64,000 nucleotides of DNA from Septoria linicola (taxonomy: Eukaryota; Ascomycota; Dothideomycetes; Mycosphaerellales; Mycosphaerellaceae). Shown here piece after piece: positions 31,755 to 41,861 of this stretch. The translations under genes and the position numbers were made by a program. Numbering within the stretch: position 1 is the first letter of the stretch; each line of letters opens with the position of its first letter. The notes beneath the pieces are model-generated. The model was not told the origin of the DNA, did not search any database, and saw nothing but the letters and a program-made list of their open reading frames with translations. The stretch is from contig CP099420.1 in the NCBI GenBank assembly GCA_024114885.1, positions 1,612,001-1,676,000 of the forward strand, written 5' to 3'.

Positions 31755-33428
31755 ATGTGGGATAAAGACACGGCTATGCGACTACTCAGCACCACTCCTG
31801 GGCCTGGCAACAGGCTGAATCTCATTGAGGCATGGGATGATCGTATTCCGAAGTACGCGATACTTTCTCACACCTGGTCCGAGGACGCAAGCGAAGAAGT
31901 GCTCTTTCGCGACATTGAAAATGGGAAACCATCACAAAAGGCTGCGTACCAGAAAGTGGTGGGAGCACTCCAACAAGCTCGTGAGGATGGTCACCACTAC
32001 ATCTGGATCGATACGTGTTGCATCGACAAAAGCTCAAGTGCAGAGCTTAGCGAGGCTATTAACTCAATGTACGCATATTATGGCGCAGCTGAGATCTGCT
32101 ATGTGTTCTTGGCAGATATTGCGGAATTACAGCAAGATCTGACAGCGAGTCGCTGGTGGGAACGCGGCTGGACTCTGCAAGAACTGCTCGCTCCTGCGAA
32201 ACTGGTGTTCTTCACCAATCGATGGACTTCTATCGGGTCAAGAGACGCGCTATCGCAACTAATCCACGAGACTACTGGCATTGAACAGCGATACCTCGTG
32301 GATGCTGACCGGATCGTTGTCCACGACGCGAGCATCGCAAGACGTATGTCTTGGGCGGCCAGGCGTCGGACAAGTCGTTCAGAAGACATTGCTTACTGCT
32401 TACTGGGTCTCTTCAATGTGAACATGCCTTTACTGTATGGCGAAGGCGGGACCAAGGCGTTCTTGCGACTACAAGAAGAAATTATGCAGGCTTCTGATGA
32501 TCATACCCTCTTCGCATGGGACGACCCTCTTTGTAGTGATGTTCTGCACGGCTTGCTTGCTGATCGACCAGCTGCGTTTGCAGATTCTGGCAATTACGAA
32601 CCTTATCAGGACTTCGAGGAGCGGAAGCCATACCTGATGACAAACCGGGGTCTACAGATCGAGTTATGCTTGTACAGAATGTACAGCCACACGTGGGTCG
32701 CTGCGCTCTCGTGTCCTCCCACTGCGGGCACCTCTCACGGATTCCTGGCGATTACTCTGAAGCGAGTACCTGGCACTGCGGTCCAACGCATGGCGAGATA
32801 TGGAGGATTGATTGAAGTACACAAGCGCGGTCGCCCGGAGCCGCTTTACATACCCCAGGCTATTTCGAAAGCAACAGGAATAACGATACGTCCATCCATA
32901 TTCTTTCGACTACGCGAGCTAAGCGCCCGCTTCTCTCTTGACTATGCACAGTATGATACCGAGCTTCAGGGCACAGATTCGTATGACTTCCCGGATCCTG
33001 TGTGGCGCGAGTCAACCAAACACCGAACGGTGTATTTGATGAACACCGAATCCCGAGCATTGACTGCCATTCTGGCATTTAAGAAGTTGGCATATCTCCC
33101 TCCGAACGGTTCTAACGGGGTAGCCCTATTGTTGGGATCTTCCTCAAGTTCCGAAATTTCTGTCGGAGCTGTTGACTGGCAGCAGTACCAACATCAGGAC
33201 TTTCAGACACTGCGGGCGGAAGTCAAACGAGGTCCTCCAGGCTCATGGATCGAGCTCGAATCACACCGTGTCCACATCAGCGTGGAAACGACGTTCGAGG
33301 CTAGCAGGACAATCTACGATGTTAAGGTGGAGATCTTGGAGGTTATGCGGCCGAGGAAGAATAATTCAGACTCAGAACCAGGAGTAGGAAAGAGGTCGTC
33401 TGCGCTATCGAGGATATTCTCGAAGTAG
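31755..33428 (+). CDS. HET-domain (heterokaryon incompatibility) protein
   Basis: Intronless. The ATG at 31755 gives 557 aa; an in-frame ATG at 31776 gives the family-typical start MRLLSTT. The N-terminal HET domain shows all three signature blocks: YAILSHTW, HYIWIDTCCIDKSSSAELSE, and RGWTLQELLAP, followed by SWAARRRTSRSEDIAYCLLG and the LYGEGGTKAFLRLQEEIM end block. The C-terminal 300 residues are the usual variable region. There is no NACHT or WD repeat, so it is not a HET-D/E STAND receptor but the short stand-alone type. HET domains trigger cell death when activated after fusion with a different genotype; which partner controls this one is unknown. Confidence 0.9.
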   Translation: MWDKDTAMRLLSTTPGPGNRLNLIEAWDDRIPKYAILSHTWSEDASEEVLFRDIENGKPSQKAAYQKVVGALQQAREDGHHYIWIDTCCIDKSSSAELSEAINSMYAYYGAAEICYVFLADIAELQQDLTASRWWERGWTLQELLAPAKLVFFTNRWTSIGSRDALSQLIHETTGIEQRYLVDADRIVVHDASIARRMSWAARRRTSRSEDIAYCLLGLFNVNMPLLYGEGGTKAFLRLQEEIMQASDDHTLFAWDDPLCSDVLHGLLADRPAAFADSGNYEPYQDFEERKPYLMTNRGLQIELCLYRMYSHTWVAALSCPPTAGTSHGFLAITLKRVPGTAVQRMARYGGLIEVHKRGRPEPLYIPQAISKATGITIRPSIFFRLRELSARFSLDYAQYDTELQGTDSYDFPDPVWRESTKHRTVYLMNTESRALTAILAFKKLAYLPPNGSNGVALLLGSSSSSEISVGAVDWQQYQHQDFQTLRAEVKRGPPGSWIELESHRVHISVETTFEASRTIYDVKVEILEVMRPRKNNSDSEPGVGKRSSALSRIFSK

Positions 33429-34064
33429 ACGGCTGGAGTGCATGCTAAACAATTTAAGCTCTAGCTCAACGACCTTGCGGTTTACTTCCTCTACAAAAGG
33501 TTCAGACCATTAAGCACACTGTCTCTCAACGCGCATGACGTGCGAGTAAACCGCGAAATTGTGCCCTTCATATCAACGGGATATGTAAGCATTTTATGCA
33601 TAATTTTGCATAACTTTGCACAAAGCAACGCTTTGTACTGTCAAGCAAGGAACGTAAACCTTTCGGCAATATTCCAGAACTTGACTTCAATACGTCCTGC
33701 CAAAGAATTGAGTCAGTGTCTGGAGTTATTAGCAGGAAGCGACAGGCTTTGATGGCACATATCTTTATGTGACTGGCACCACGCTGTAACATGGATTCGT
33801 CTATTGTCAGCTCAGGGACAACAGACCCTGATTGGTGGTATTCTGCGACGGGGCTTCCCTCTTGCCTACTACTAAGGTCGAGCACGTGCCAGAGGATCCG
33901 TAGGATCAGATTGCATGCGAAGGAACATCCTTCGAGTGCTGCTTATTGATTTAGCAAGCTGAGGTGTATAAGAAGAGCTGGACTTCCTTACGAGCTATCA
34001 CTGTGCCATCAGCCTGTATTTACCTCTTGTTGACATCTTCCATAGTCGACACTTCGACACAGCC
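33429..34064. other. Intergenic: upstream of HSL-type esterase
   Basis: The sequence is AT-richer than its surroundings. It contains a near-repeated motif (ttatgcataattttgcataactttgcac, about 33594-33620). A TATAAG box is at 33967. No gene is supported. Confidence 0.35.
33967..33972 (+). promoter_or_regulatory. TATA box of the HSL-type esterase gene
   Basis: tataag lies 98 bp upstream of the ATG at 34065, in otherwise unremarkable sequence. Confidence 0.4.
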
Positions 34065-35201
34065 ATGTCTTCATACACTCCACCTGGCCGTCTCGGCAAT
34101 ACAGATCTCGACCTCTCCAGTGATCCTCGTACACATCCAGACCTCAAGAAATCGCTCGATGCGATGGGCATGGGAGGCAATGCCACTCAAGGCTTCCCAG
34201 TAAGAACTGATTTACAAGTCATCCACAGCGCGTTGGAGCAGGTCGAGAGCATGATCATGGGCTTGTACAATGCTGTTGATATGAGCAACCCAGAAGACGC
34301 AAACGAAGCCGAAGTTACCGAAACAGTCGAGGAGATCGACGGCCCAGATGGCAACAAGATCAAGCTCTATATCACCAAGCCCAAAGGCGCGACTAGCAAG
34401 CTTCCTGGTGTAGTCTACATTCACGGTACGTCTTACAAGTCCAATAGCAGAGTGACATACTGACCTTCAATAGGTGGCGGCATGACAATCAACCCAACAA
34501 GAAACCCAGTCCACGACCGCTGGTGTAAATCACTCGCACTCCAGAATCAAGTCGTAGTCATGATCGACTTCCGCAACGCCTGGACAAAGGAGAAGCACAA
34601 CCCCTTCCCAGCCGGCCTCAACGACTGCGCCGCAGGCGTACAATGGGTCGCCGCAAACCGCGACTCCCTCGGCATCAACAACTTCATCGTCCAAGGCGAA
34701 TCTGGCGGCGCTAACCTCAGTCTCGCCGTCGCCCTCAAAGCAAACCGCGAAGGCTGGATCCACGAAATCGCCGGCGTATACGGCTACGTCCCCTACATCT
34801 CAGGAACATACGGCTGGTCTCGCGAGCGCAAACTCGAACACTTGCCTTCGCAGATCGAAAACGACGAGTACTTCCTCAACGCGAGCATGCAAGCCGCCAT
34901 GGCATACTACTACTCCCCGGGCCAAGGCGAGCTCGAGAATCCGCTCGCGTGGCCGTATCATGCTACGGAGCAGGATTTGAAGGGATTGCCTCCGCATGCG
35001 ATTAGTGTTGATGAGTTGGATGGGTTGAGGGATGAGGGAGTTGAGTATTATAGGAAGTTGACGAGGGCGGGAGTGAAGGCTACGTGTGAGGTTAATTTGG
35101 GGGTTACGCATGGGGCTGCGGTGATTTTCAGGAATGCGTTGCCGGAGGTGGCGAGAAAGCAGATTGGGTTGATTGCGGCGTTTGCGAGGGGTTTGCAGTA
35201 G
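34065..35201 (+). CDS. Alpha/beta-hydrolase of the hormone-sensitive-lipase family
   Basis: Two exons, 34065-34425 and 34474-35201. The 48-nt intron (GTACGT...AATAG) splits the oxyanion-hole motif, which reads IHGGGM once joined; 362 aa. The catalytic Ser is in QGESGGANLS (GxSxG), the acid is likely in the DELDGLRDEG loop, and the His in THGA. No signal peptide is seen, so it is probably cytosolic. Enzymes of this type hydrolyse short acyl esters or lactones. The N-terminal cap (LKKSLDAMGMGG) resembles fungal members. Codon use is unusually C-ending in exon 2 before about 34960 and G/T-ending after, without any frame break. Confidence 0.88.
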
Positions 35202-35817
35202 AGTATGACTTATCTTTGAGGCGATGAGGAAGGGATGTGATTGTAGACTTTTGAAACGAGTGCCTTGATGAAGACTGTACTGTCCGGCATTTCTTCGGCC
35301 ATCGCGTGCCGGCTGGGCGGCAGCAAGGGTGTCGATGATGCTAAATAATCTCATCTCACTTTTACGCGACTTCACTTCTCCATTCAACATCTCATCATGA
35401 ATGTAGTCAACCTCTTGTATCAGAAGAGTGACTTGCGTCGATGAGCAGTCGCATGCAAGATGACATCGAGCAAGTACTCAAATATGGTTCTCACATGTAG
35501 CGATGTAGAAGGAGTTGGCAACTGGTTCAGCAAATTCACCTCAGTGTCTTCCATTGCTACATGGAGCAGCATGGTAGGTAGAGCCACAGCGCTCATTGTA
35601 TTGATCTACCCAGATTCTACTGCCCTCGACATTAGATGATTGGATCCAAGATTAGGTGGCGTACACCATCTGTTGAAGAGGGCAAGGAGCGGGGTCAGGG
35701 CAAGTGTAGCGACGTACATGAGTCTGGCCGTGCATTCGCATCTCCTCCACTCATCGATCACACAGGCTAGGTACCAGGACAGCATAGACTGCTCAGAGCA
35801 CAGTGGACCCAGCACCC
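35202..35817. other. Intergenic
   Basis: This tandem-gene spacer upstream of the zinc-cluster gene shows no supported feature. Confidence 0.3.
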
Positions 35818-37453
35818 ATGTCGATGTCGCCAAACACAAGCCGAAATATTGGACCAGTCAACATCACCCGCCGAAGGACTGGCTGCATCCCATGTAGAGA
35901 CAAACATGTACGCTGCGGTGAGACGAAGCCTACATGTCGCAGATGCGAAAGATCTCCCTGAGGTTTCTTTTGGACGCGTGGCATACGAATCGTCTTCCAA
36001 GGACCAGAAGGGGTCTCAGCAGAGCCAGCACCAGCGCGGACGCATAGAAGTTCCATCTCCGCAACATGCGAGATCGATCCTGTTCGCTCTTCCCCGGCGC
36101 CGGAGGTCGATCCGGAGCCAGAGCTGGCGGATATGGGGCCAAGGCCAATGAATGTCGCTCTCCCGCCAAATCCAGAACAATTCACCACTTGGTCGGATCT
36201 TGAAGCATCTGATCTGGTGCAAACCGCGCTACGGACCAACCTTGGAATTACGTTGATGCACAACTACTTGACAGAATGCGCACCGTGGTTTGACGCACAC
36301 TCGGCGCAACTTTACTACTCGCGGGTGGAGGTATCACGCATGCTGAAGTGCCCCCCATGGCGTGCTGCAGCGCTTGCACTGTCTGCGAAGAACATCGAGA
36401 TGAGAGATCATCCTAGCCTGATTCCTGGGTTGAAGAAGCTCTCGCTACATCTGTATTCCATGGCCGTACGACTAGCAATAGAGTCCATGTCTGGTCGATT
36501 CGAAGTCGTTGGAACTGTCGCAGGATGTGTTCTGCTTTGTGTGTACGAGATGATGACTCTCACGTATCTCGACTGGCGGAGGCATGTGCAGGGTTGCGCG
36601 AGCATGTACACTCACAATGGCTGGAATGGCTCTAGTGGCGGCCTCATCAGTGGTTGCTTCTGGGATTTCGCGAGAACAGGTAAGTGATGTCGTCGACTCC
36701 TGCAGCAGCTTCACTCACGATAGCAGACATGTGGGCAGCTTTCTGCTCTTCGACACGAACGATTCTACCGGCAGAGACGTCCTTTGACGAGCCTATGGCA
36801 ATCATGGCACTCGATGACATTGACGCAGACTTGCACGCGTGCATCGCCATTTGGCTGACCGCGAGAGTGATCAATCTGACTGCCGATGGACTGCCCATAG
36901 CGGAAAGCGTGGATTTCCATGCTCTGAAGGCAGATATGTTGAAGTGGGAGTTCATGGGTGGCCCTTCTGCCCAAGCAGTGTTACTGCGTGAGCCAATGCA
37001 GAGGCGGATCATCCTTTCCCTCAAATCCTCTTCTCCAGTCACAGTGCTAGTGGGTACAGGGAGCCATGGCAGGTGAGCTCTACTGACTTGGTTGCAGCAA
37101 TCGGGCACACGCAGTTCTACACTGCCAAGGTTGTCTTGCTAGAATATGAAGCCGCTCAGCGTGATGCCGATGCAGCAGCAGCTCTGCGCGAAGAAGCATA
37201 CAAGTATGCTCTTATAGCCAATGGCGTGGTGGAGATTAACAATCACACGTAAGTCAAATGTGAATATGTCCGATGCTAATACTGACAAATGAGCAGTGCT
37301 TGCCTCGTGAACTCTTTACAACCAGTGTATGCGTGTGGACGACACATGAGAACGAGAAGCGAAAAGTTCGCGACTTTGGAACTGCTTGCGCAGATTGAGA
37401 GGAAGACTGGCTGGAAGTGCGGTTGGCGCTCGGATGGTCTTCGAGAGATCTGA
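35818..37453 (+). pseudogene. Zn2Cys6 transcription-factor gene with TGA stop inside the zinc cluster
   Basis: Exons are inferred as 35818-36679, 36727-36957, 37002-37049, 37098-37248 and 37297-37453. Introns are 44-49 nt and all phases agree. The frame opens with ATG at 35818. The cluster reads C-x2-C-x6-C-x6-C-x2-C (CIPC...C...CRRC), then ERSP, then TGA at 35959-35961. The frame continues cleanly afterwards (TRGIRIVFQGPEG). The place of the sixth Cys is occupied by Phe (TTC). The rest keeps Fungal_trans_2 features: the LMHNYLTECAPWF helix, CPPWRAAALALSAKN, HPFPQILFSSHSATIGH and the end GWKCGWRSDGLREI. No GT lies between the last Cys codons and the stop, so an intron does not rescue it. It looks like a recently inactivated regulator. 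Confidence 0.65.
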
Positions 37454-38222
37454 AACATTGGCCGAGCTAGATGGTATTGGAGAGCCAACGATCCTTGCAA
37501 ATTGTGTGAGAAATTCGGGACCCCAGACTGCACAGCGACCTTCGCGAGAGGGGAATAGAGGAACCTGCAAGCCGGAACATCAGGAGGAGGAGCATGATCC
37601 GATCACGAATATCACAGCGCTGGGACAAGGAGCGCCGACAGGAGGCTATTCGCGGCTTGTCTCGCCAAAGCGTAGTGGATGACCAGCATTTCAGCCATAC
37701 TCATAGGTCTCTGTTCGAGTATAGAGCGACAGCTTTGGGCAACAGAGATTCACGAGTGCTTCGCTCGATTTGGAATTCACGACAAGCGCTGGTAGACAGG
37801 GCAACCGAGCAATGGATGTATCACTCACGGCTCTGCTAGCCATCGAGTGGCTTGGTGTAGAGCTGGCTTGAGGCTGAGATGGTGGTTCAGCCATCGATCG
37901 TTGGGCACTCTACTTGGGGTGAGCGGAATGCGTAGAGCGGCTCGAGAGGCATAATGGCATGCTTGCTAAGAGGAGGCAAGTCTTATGAGGCTCAGGTGAT
38001 ATTACAACAAGCGGCAGTCGATGGTAAGTAGTAAGTAAGATTGTAGAGCACACATGAATTGCTCGACGCGTCAAGGTGAATTCTCATCGCGAAGCAAACG
38101 CCCGTTCACGTGAGACAACAGTTTCGCGTTGATCGTATTTTACTCGTGGTGTCATCATCAACAATAACATTACCTACATCCAAATTGTTATTACACCAGC
38201 GTTGAGCACTTCCACTGATCCC
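37454..38222. other. Intergenic: convergent 3' region
   Basis: The gap lies between the zinc-cluster gene end and the dioxygenase end. Frames of 80-98 codons overlap without motifs. Confidence 0.3.
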
Positions 38223-39578
38223 TCATATCTTCGCAGCACGCGTCGGCTTGTTCTGACCAAAATTCTTCACTGCAGCTTTCTCCGCCCAATCACTTACAAA
38301 CAATGGCAATTCCGTCTCGAGTAGGAAAATCGAGATACCCTCCGTTCCGACCTTCTTTGGCTTGAGATCTTCTGTGGAGGCCTTTTGATAGTCGTCCTCG
38401 TGCGCTCCATGCGTGACATTGCCTCCGTTCATGCCTGCACAGAACGGCATGAAGGCGTTACTCTGCTTGCTCGCCGCATTCAACGGATGTCCCGCATCTT
38501 GCGCATTTATGATGGGTCCAAAGAATTCTGTCATCGTATTGCGATGGTAGTATGGCAGCCAGAGCGTGTTCTCAGCGACAGCATATCTGGGACCGATCAC
38601 TGCAAAATCCACGACTGCGGTGCCAGGAGCTTTGCCATGTGCCGGCGCTGTCAGGACCACGTACATTGAAGGGTCGTGCTCATCATACAGCAAATTTCCC
38701 ATGACATTGAAGCGGGCGAGATCGTACTTGTATGGGTAAAGTGTGCCATGCCATCCAGCGACGTCGAAAGGCGAGTGGTCTTGACTACACGACCAGAGAC
38801 GACCGCCCATGCGAGAGACGATCTTCCACTCACTTTTGTCATTCGCGACTGCCACATTGCCTGCTACTTCTCCTTCGAAGAATGCCGTCGGAACCTGGAA
38901 GTCTCGCACGTTTGCCAGACCTGTGGAGCCGATATTACCTAGATCTGGGAGCTTGAAGTGGCCTTCGAATAGCTCGCAAATGTAACCACGAGCTGGCCCG
39001 TCTGGCAAAGTCACGGTATACCTGACTCCTCGAGGAATCACGCAGATCTCATTGTTCCGCACGAGCAGTTTGCCCAGCTCAGTCTGAATGTCCAGTGCAC
39101 CGGCCTGCGGAATTATCAAAGTTTCGCCATCCAAGGAGGAGAACGCCGTGCGAGGATCCATTGCCTTCGATATCGCGAACAGCCAGATCGCCAGTCCTTC
39201 CTTCTTCTCCGGCGTGCCATTACGGACGAGCAATTTCTGCTGTGTCCAGTCTGCACCATCTGCGCCGCTGAATGTCGGCCACATGTATGAGTTCGGAGAT
39301 ATGCTTGCAGGAATTGCTGGACTATCCTCTACAGGCTTAAACTCGCTGTGGTCCAGTGATGAAGAGGCGCGGTACAGCCATGTTTGAAGGTTCTGTTCCC
39401 GTGGTGCTGTGAAGGAAGTGCCACTGATGCGCTCTGTGCGTAGTCCATACGGCGGCTTCTGAGGGCTGTTGATCGCCACTGGATTGGCACCCGGTATGGC
39501 CTCTGAGGAGTGATAGCTGCCAAAGCCGTCAAGGTAGGTATATCTCTCCTTGACATGGAAGTCCGTGATGTATGCCAT
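38223..39578 (-). CDS. Homogentisate 1,2-dioxygenase family protein
   Basis: Intronless, 451 aa, ATG at 39578. The family opens the ring of homogentisate to maleylacetoacetate in tyrosine/phenylalanine breakdown, using Fe(II) in a cupin fold. Marks are the N-terminal YLDGFGSYHSSEAIPG, PYGLRTERISGTSFTAPR, RNNEICVIPRGVRYTV, HSPFDVAGWHG and YPYKYDLARFNVMG. The metal set is conserved: His345 and Glu351 in PYYHRNTMTEFFG and His390 in THGAHED. It differs from canonical enzymes: IGPRY replaces the usual FPPRW, and the segment before His390 is changed. It may therefore be an HGD-like paralogue. No fumarylacetoacetase or maleylacetoacetate isomerase gene is beside it. Confidence 0.85.
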   Translation of the reverse strand: MAYITDFHVKERYTYLDGFGSYHSSEAIPGANPVAINSPQKPPYGLRTERISGTSFTAPREQNLQTWLYRASSSLDHSEFKPVEDSPAIPASISPNSYMWPTFSGADGADWTQQKLLVRNGTPEKKEGLAIWLFAISKAMDPRTAFSSLDGETLIIPQAGALDIQTELGKLLVRNNEICVIPRGVRYTVTLPDGPARGYICELFEGHFKLPDLGNIGSTGLANVRDFQVPTAFFEGEVAGNVAVANDKSEWKIVSRMGGRLWSCSQDHSPFDVAGWHGTLYPYKYDLARFNVMGNLLYDEHDPSMYVVLTAPAHGKAPGTAVVDFAVIGPRYAVAENTLWLPYYHRNTMTEFFGPIINAQDAGHPLNAASKQSNAFMPFCAGMNGGNVTHGAHEDDYQKASTEDLKPKKVGTEGISIFLLETELPLFVSDWAEKAAVKNFGQNKPTRAAKI

Positions 39579-39644
39579 CGTGCACGAACAAAGTGCTTGG
39601 ATTGTGCTTAGTCTTACTGATCGATGATGTTGCAGATGGCACAG

Positions 39645-39651
39645 TTTTATA
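39645..39651 (-). promoter_or_regulatory. TATA box of the dioxygenase gene
   Basis: On the minus strand tataaaa lies about 70 bp upstream of the ATG at 39578. Confidence 0.45.
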
Positions 39652-40004
39652 GCCTTCTCGCACTTGCTCGCAAATACCCATGCTCTTGGCAGAGTGACAC
39701 TGATTCACCGACACGCGACTTTACTTGGACATTAAGTTCAAAGTGATCGCCCAGAATATACCTGTAGCAGAAAGCTTCTGAACGAGAGCTTGGTGCTTGT
39801 TGGCCCGGTCGCGAAGGAATACAACCCCTCTCCGGCTAGGATGATCTCCATGGATGAACCACACCGGATGCTATGCTGACATCGCGAACTCTACACAATA
39901 TGTACACAACACTTGCCACAATTGGTTGACAGTGTAACACTTTACAAGCAATCCGACTGCCATATCCTCCGCTCCACACATAGGCTGAGCAGCGGCCGGA
40001 AAGC

Positions 40005-40606
40005 ATGTCACAAATTCCAGTCACTCAGATCATTCACCTTCGCAACCAGCGACGAGTCGAGGGCCACCTCTTTGACGATACAAAGTGGCACGCTGCGCTT
40101 GATCTAGTCCAGAGTGCGCCTGGCTTTGAGCGAATGTACTGGGGAGAATCGCTCGAGCATCCCGAACGTGTAGCGCTCCACGTAGGTAGGTACAATCTCG
40201 TGATCCTCTGGTGCATATAAATACCATGCCAGAACCATATCTAAACGCATGCCAATAGTCCGCGACACTCTCACGCACCATCAAGACTTTCTCAAATCAC
40301 AAGACTATAACTTCTTCCTGGCTCTCGTCGAAGTAATCACGATATAACTTCTTCCTGGCTCTCGTCGAAGTAATCACGAACAAAGTCCAGAGCCCTGTCA
40401 TCCGCCACGCCCAGATGAAAAACTGGACTTCAGGCTCTCAAGCTCTAGCTCGAGGCGCACCTTTCACAGGCACAGCAATCTACTTTCGCACAACACCAGC
40501 ATGGCACGAAGGCGCATGGCCGCTATGGACGCACGTTGTTCGGAACATCGATGGATGCCTAGGCTGTAGCGGAGGTCCTTTACTGGACACTGTTCAGATT
40601 ACATAG
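40005..40606 (+). pseudogene. Dimeric alpha-beta-barrel (ABM-like) protein gene, disrupted by a 37-bp tandem duplication
   Basis: Exon 1 is 40005-40185 (MSQIPVTQIIHLRNQ, APGFERMYWGESLEHPE). The 73-nt intron at 40186-40258 joins in phase to DTLTHHQDFLKSQDYNFFLALVEVIT. There the 37-bp unit 40306-40342 is repeated directly at 40343-40379. Because 37 is not a multiple of three, the first copy runs into TAA at 40345-40347. Removing one copy restores the frame into NKVQSPVIRH, GTAIYFRTTPAWHEGAWPLW and RNIDGCLGCSGG. That frame ends early at 40606, lacking the usual C-terminal barrel strands. The product would be a two-module antibiotic-monooxygenase-like barrel of unknown substrate. Confidence 0.68.
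40306..40379 (+). repeat. Perfect 37-bp tandem duplication
   Basis: Two adjacent identical 37-bp copies (40306-40342 and 40343-40379, beginning tataacttcttcctggctct) lie within coding sequence. Copy identity is complete by eye, which suggests a recent event. Confidence 0.95.
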
Positions 40607-41153
40607 CGGGAACGAGAGGCAGCCGAGCTACAGCAGTAAGCTGCGATCTTCCGACAAGAAGGGCAAGGCCAAGCAGGGCAGTCAGCGGGATGAGCGTGAG
40701 AGCGTTCGTGAGGAGAAGAAGGTCAAGCCGACGAAGAAGCAGCCCCCTGTTGACGAACGTGACACTCGAAAGCCCGCTCGCTCCCTCTTTGACCTTGTCG
40801 GGACTCCCAAAGCTTCCAAGTCCGACGATAGGCACAAGAGCAACAAAACCCGCGATCGTACACCAGATTCCTTCGCTGGTCCATCTACCAAGCCCAGAAG
40901 CTCCCGCAGCGAAGAGCCAGCCAGCCGCGAGGACAGAAAGCTCGCGAAGAGACTGGGCATGGCCTTATCGGACGCCTCTCATGGCAACAAGAAGCTCGCA
41001 GCCAAACGCTTGAGGAGAGCACTCGAGGAGCTGGAGAGCGAGAGTGAGAGCGAGGGAGAGTATGATGAAGAGTCGGGTGAAGGATCAGGGGAGGAGAGCG
41101 AGTGGGAGGAGGAGCCGGAACGTACTCGCACGAGACGCAGAGGTCGGCGTTGA
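40563..41153 (+). pseudogene. Start-less 3' gene fragment, charged low-complexity C-terminus
   Basis: A 196-codon frame opens after a stop at 40560 and closes at TGA 41151-41153; its first ATG is only at 40959. The translation is strongly coding-like and not random: lysine-rich (SDKKGKAKQGSQRDERES, KKVKPTKKQPPVDERDTRK), then SLFDLVGTPKASKSD, REDRKLAKRLGMALSD, KLAAKRLRRALEELESESE, an acidic run and a basic end (RTRTRRRGRR). It overlaps the end of the barrel gene in another frame. I do not recognise the family. It could be the 3' end of a gene whose 5' part was replaced by the barrel gene, or a last exon whose acceptor I cannot place. Confidence 0.5.
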
Positions 41154-41861
41154 GCAGCGCGGGAGGTCAGTGGCATCGTGGCGAGTGAGGGTGAAAGGAG
41201 GAGGAATAATGATCGAGATCTACATGGCTGGACTTGTGCTTGGGACATGTTTGTCATGCGTTCCGACAATCTCCTTTGCACGATTCCTTATTATCCATTG
41301 GCGTTGAGGGTTATAGCAATCAATCTTGTTCGTGCCTCTTCTCCTCTTCCCATCCGCCCCTCTCTAAAGTCTTGGCGAGCTTGCATTTGTCGCACGGTCA
41401 ATTGCGGCAGCTCAGGGCAAAAGTTTTGCGCGCCATTCACCATGTCTCGTGAATGCGACCGTCACTCCATCGCGATAGTGATTGGCGGGCGACAGTGACT
41501 ACGGCGATGGTGACTGGCTCGCGACACTTCACGGGCGCAGCAAAAGTGAAAGATCTGAGTGACGTCATTATGATATGACGTCCTACAAGGAGTTCTTTAA
41601 TGTAAAAAGCCAAGTGCTTGAGCCATAACTATGGTGCACGCTGGTAGACTTCCACGACATTTTACTGGGAAAAAAAGTAAACTCCAGCCTGGCAGAGCTA
41701 CAACATTGATACCAGCATTGAACATCTAACCAAAGCTCAAAAGGCTAGCAAAAGGGCAAAAAAGTAGACAGCGGAACGAATTGAACGTTCTGAATCGTTA
41801 TGATCACTGGCGATACCTGGAGATTTATTAGACACGGCTCAATAAGAAGACTTGACATTGG
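41154..41861. other. Intergenic: downstream of fragment, with inverted repeat and CRE sites
   Basis: An imperfect inverted repeat (gtcactccatcgc near 41460 against gcgatggtgac near 41505) and two CRE-type sites lie here. The remainder shows no gene. Confidence 0.35.
41560..41583. promoter_or_regulatory. Paired CRE-like bZIP sites
   Basis: A perfect palindromic TGACGTCA at 41560-41567 is followed 16 bp later by TGACGTCC at 41576-41583. CRE sites are bound by ATF/CREB-type bZIP factors in fungi. Which gene they serve is unclear, because the closest ones end nearby. Confidence 0.45.

Noticed and set aside
40306..40379. The tandem repeat as a start of a CRISPR or minisatellite array
   Set aside because: There are only two copies, directly adjacent without spacers, inside a coding exon.
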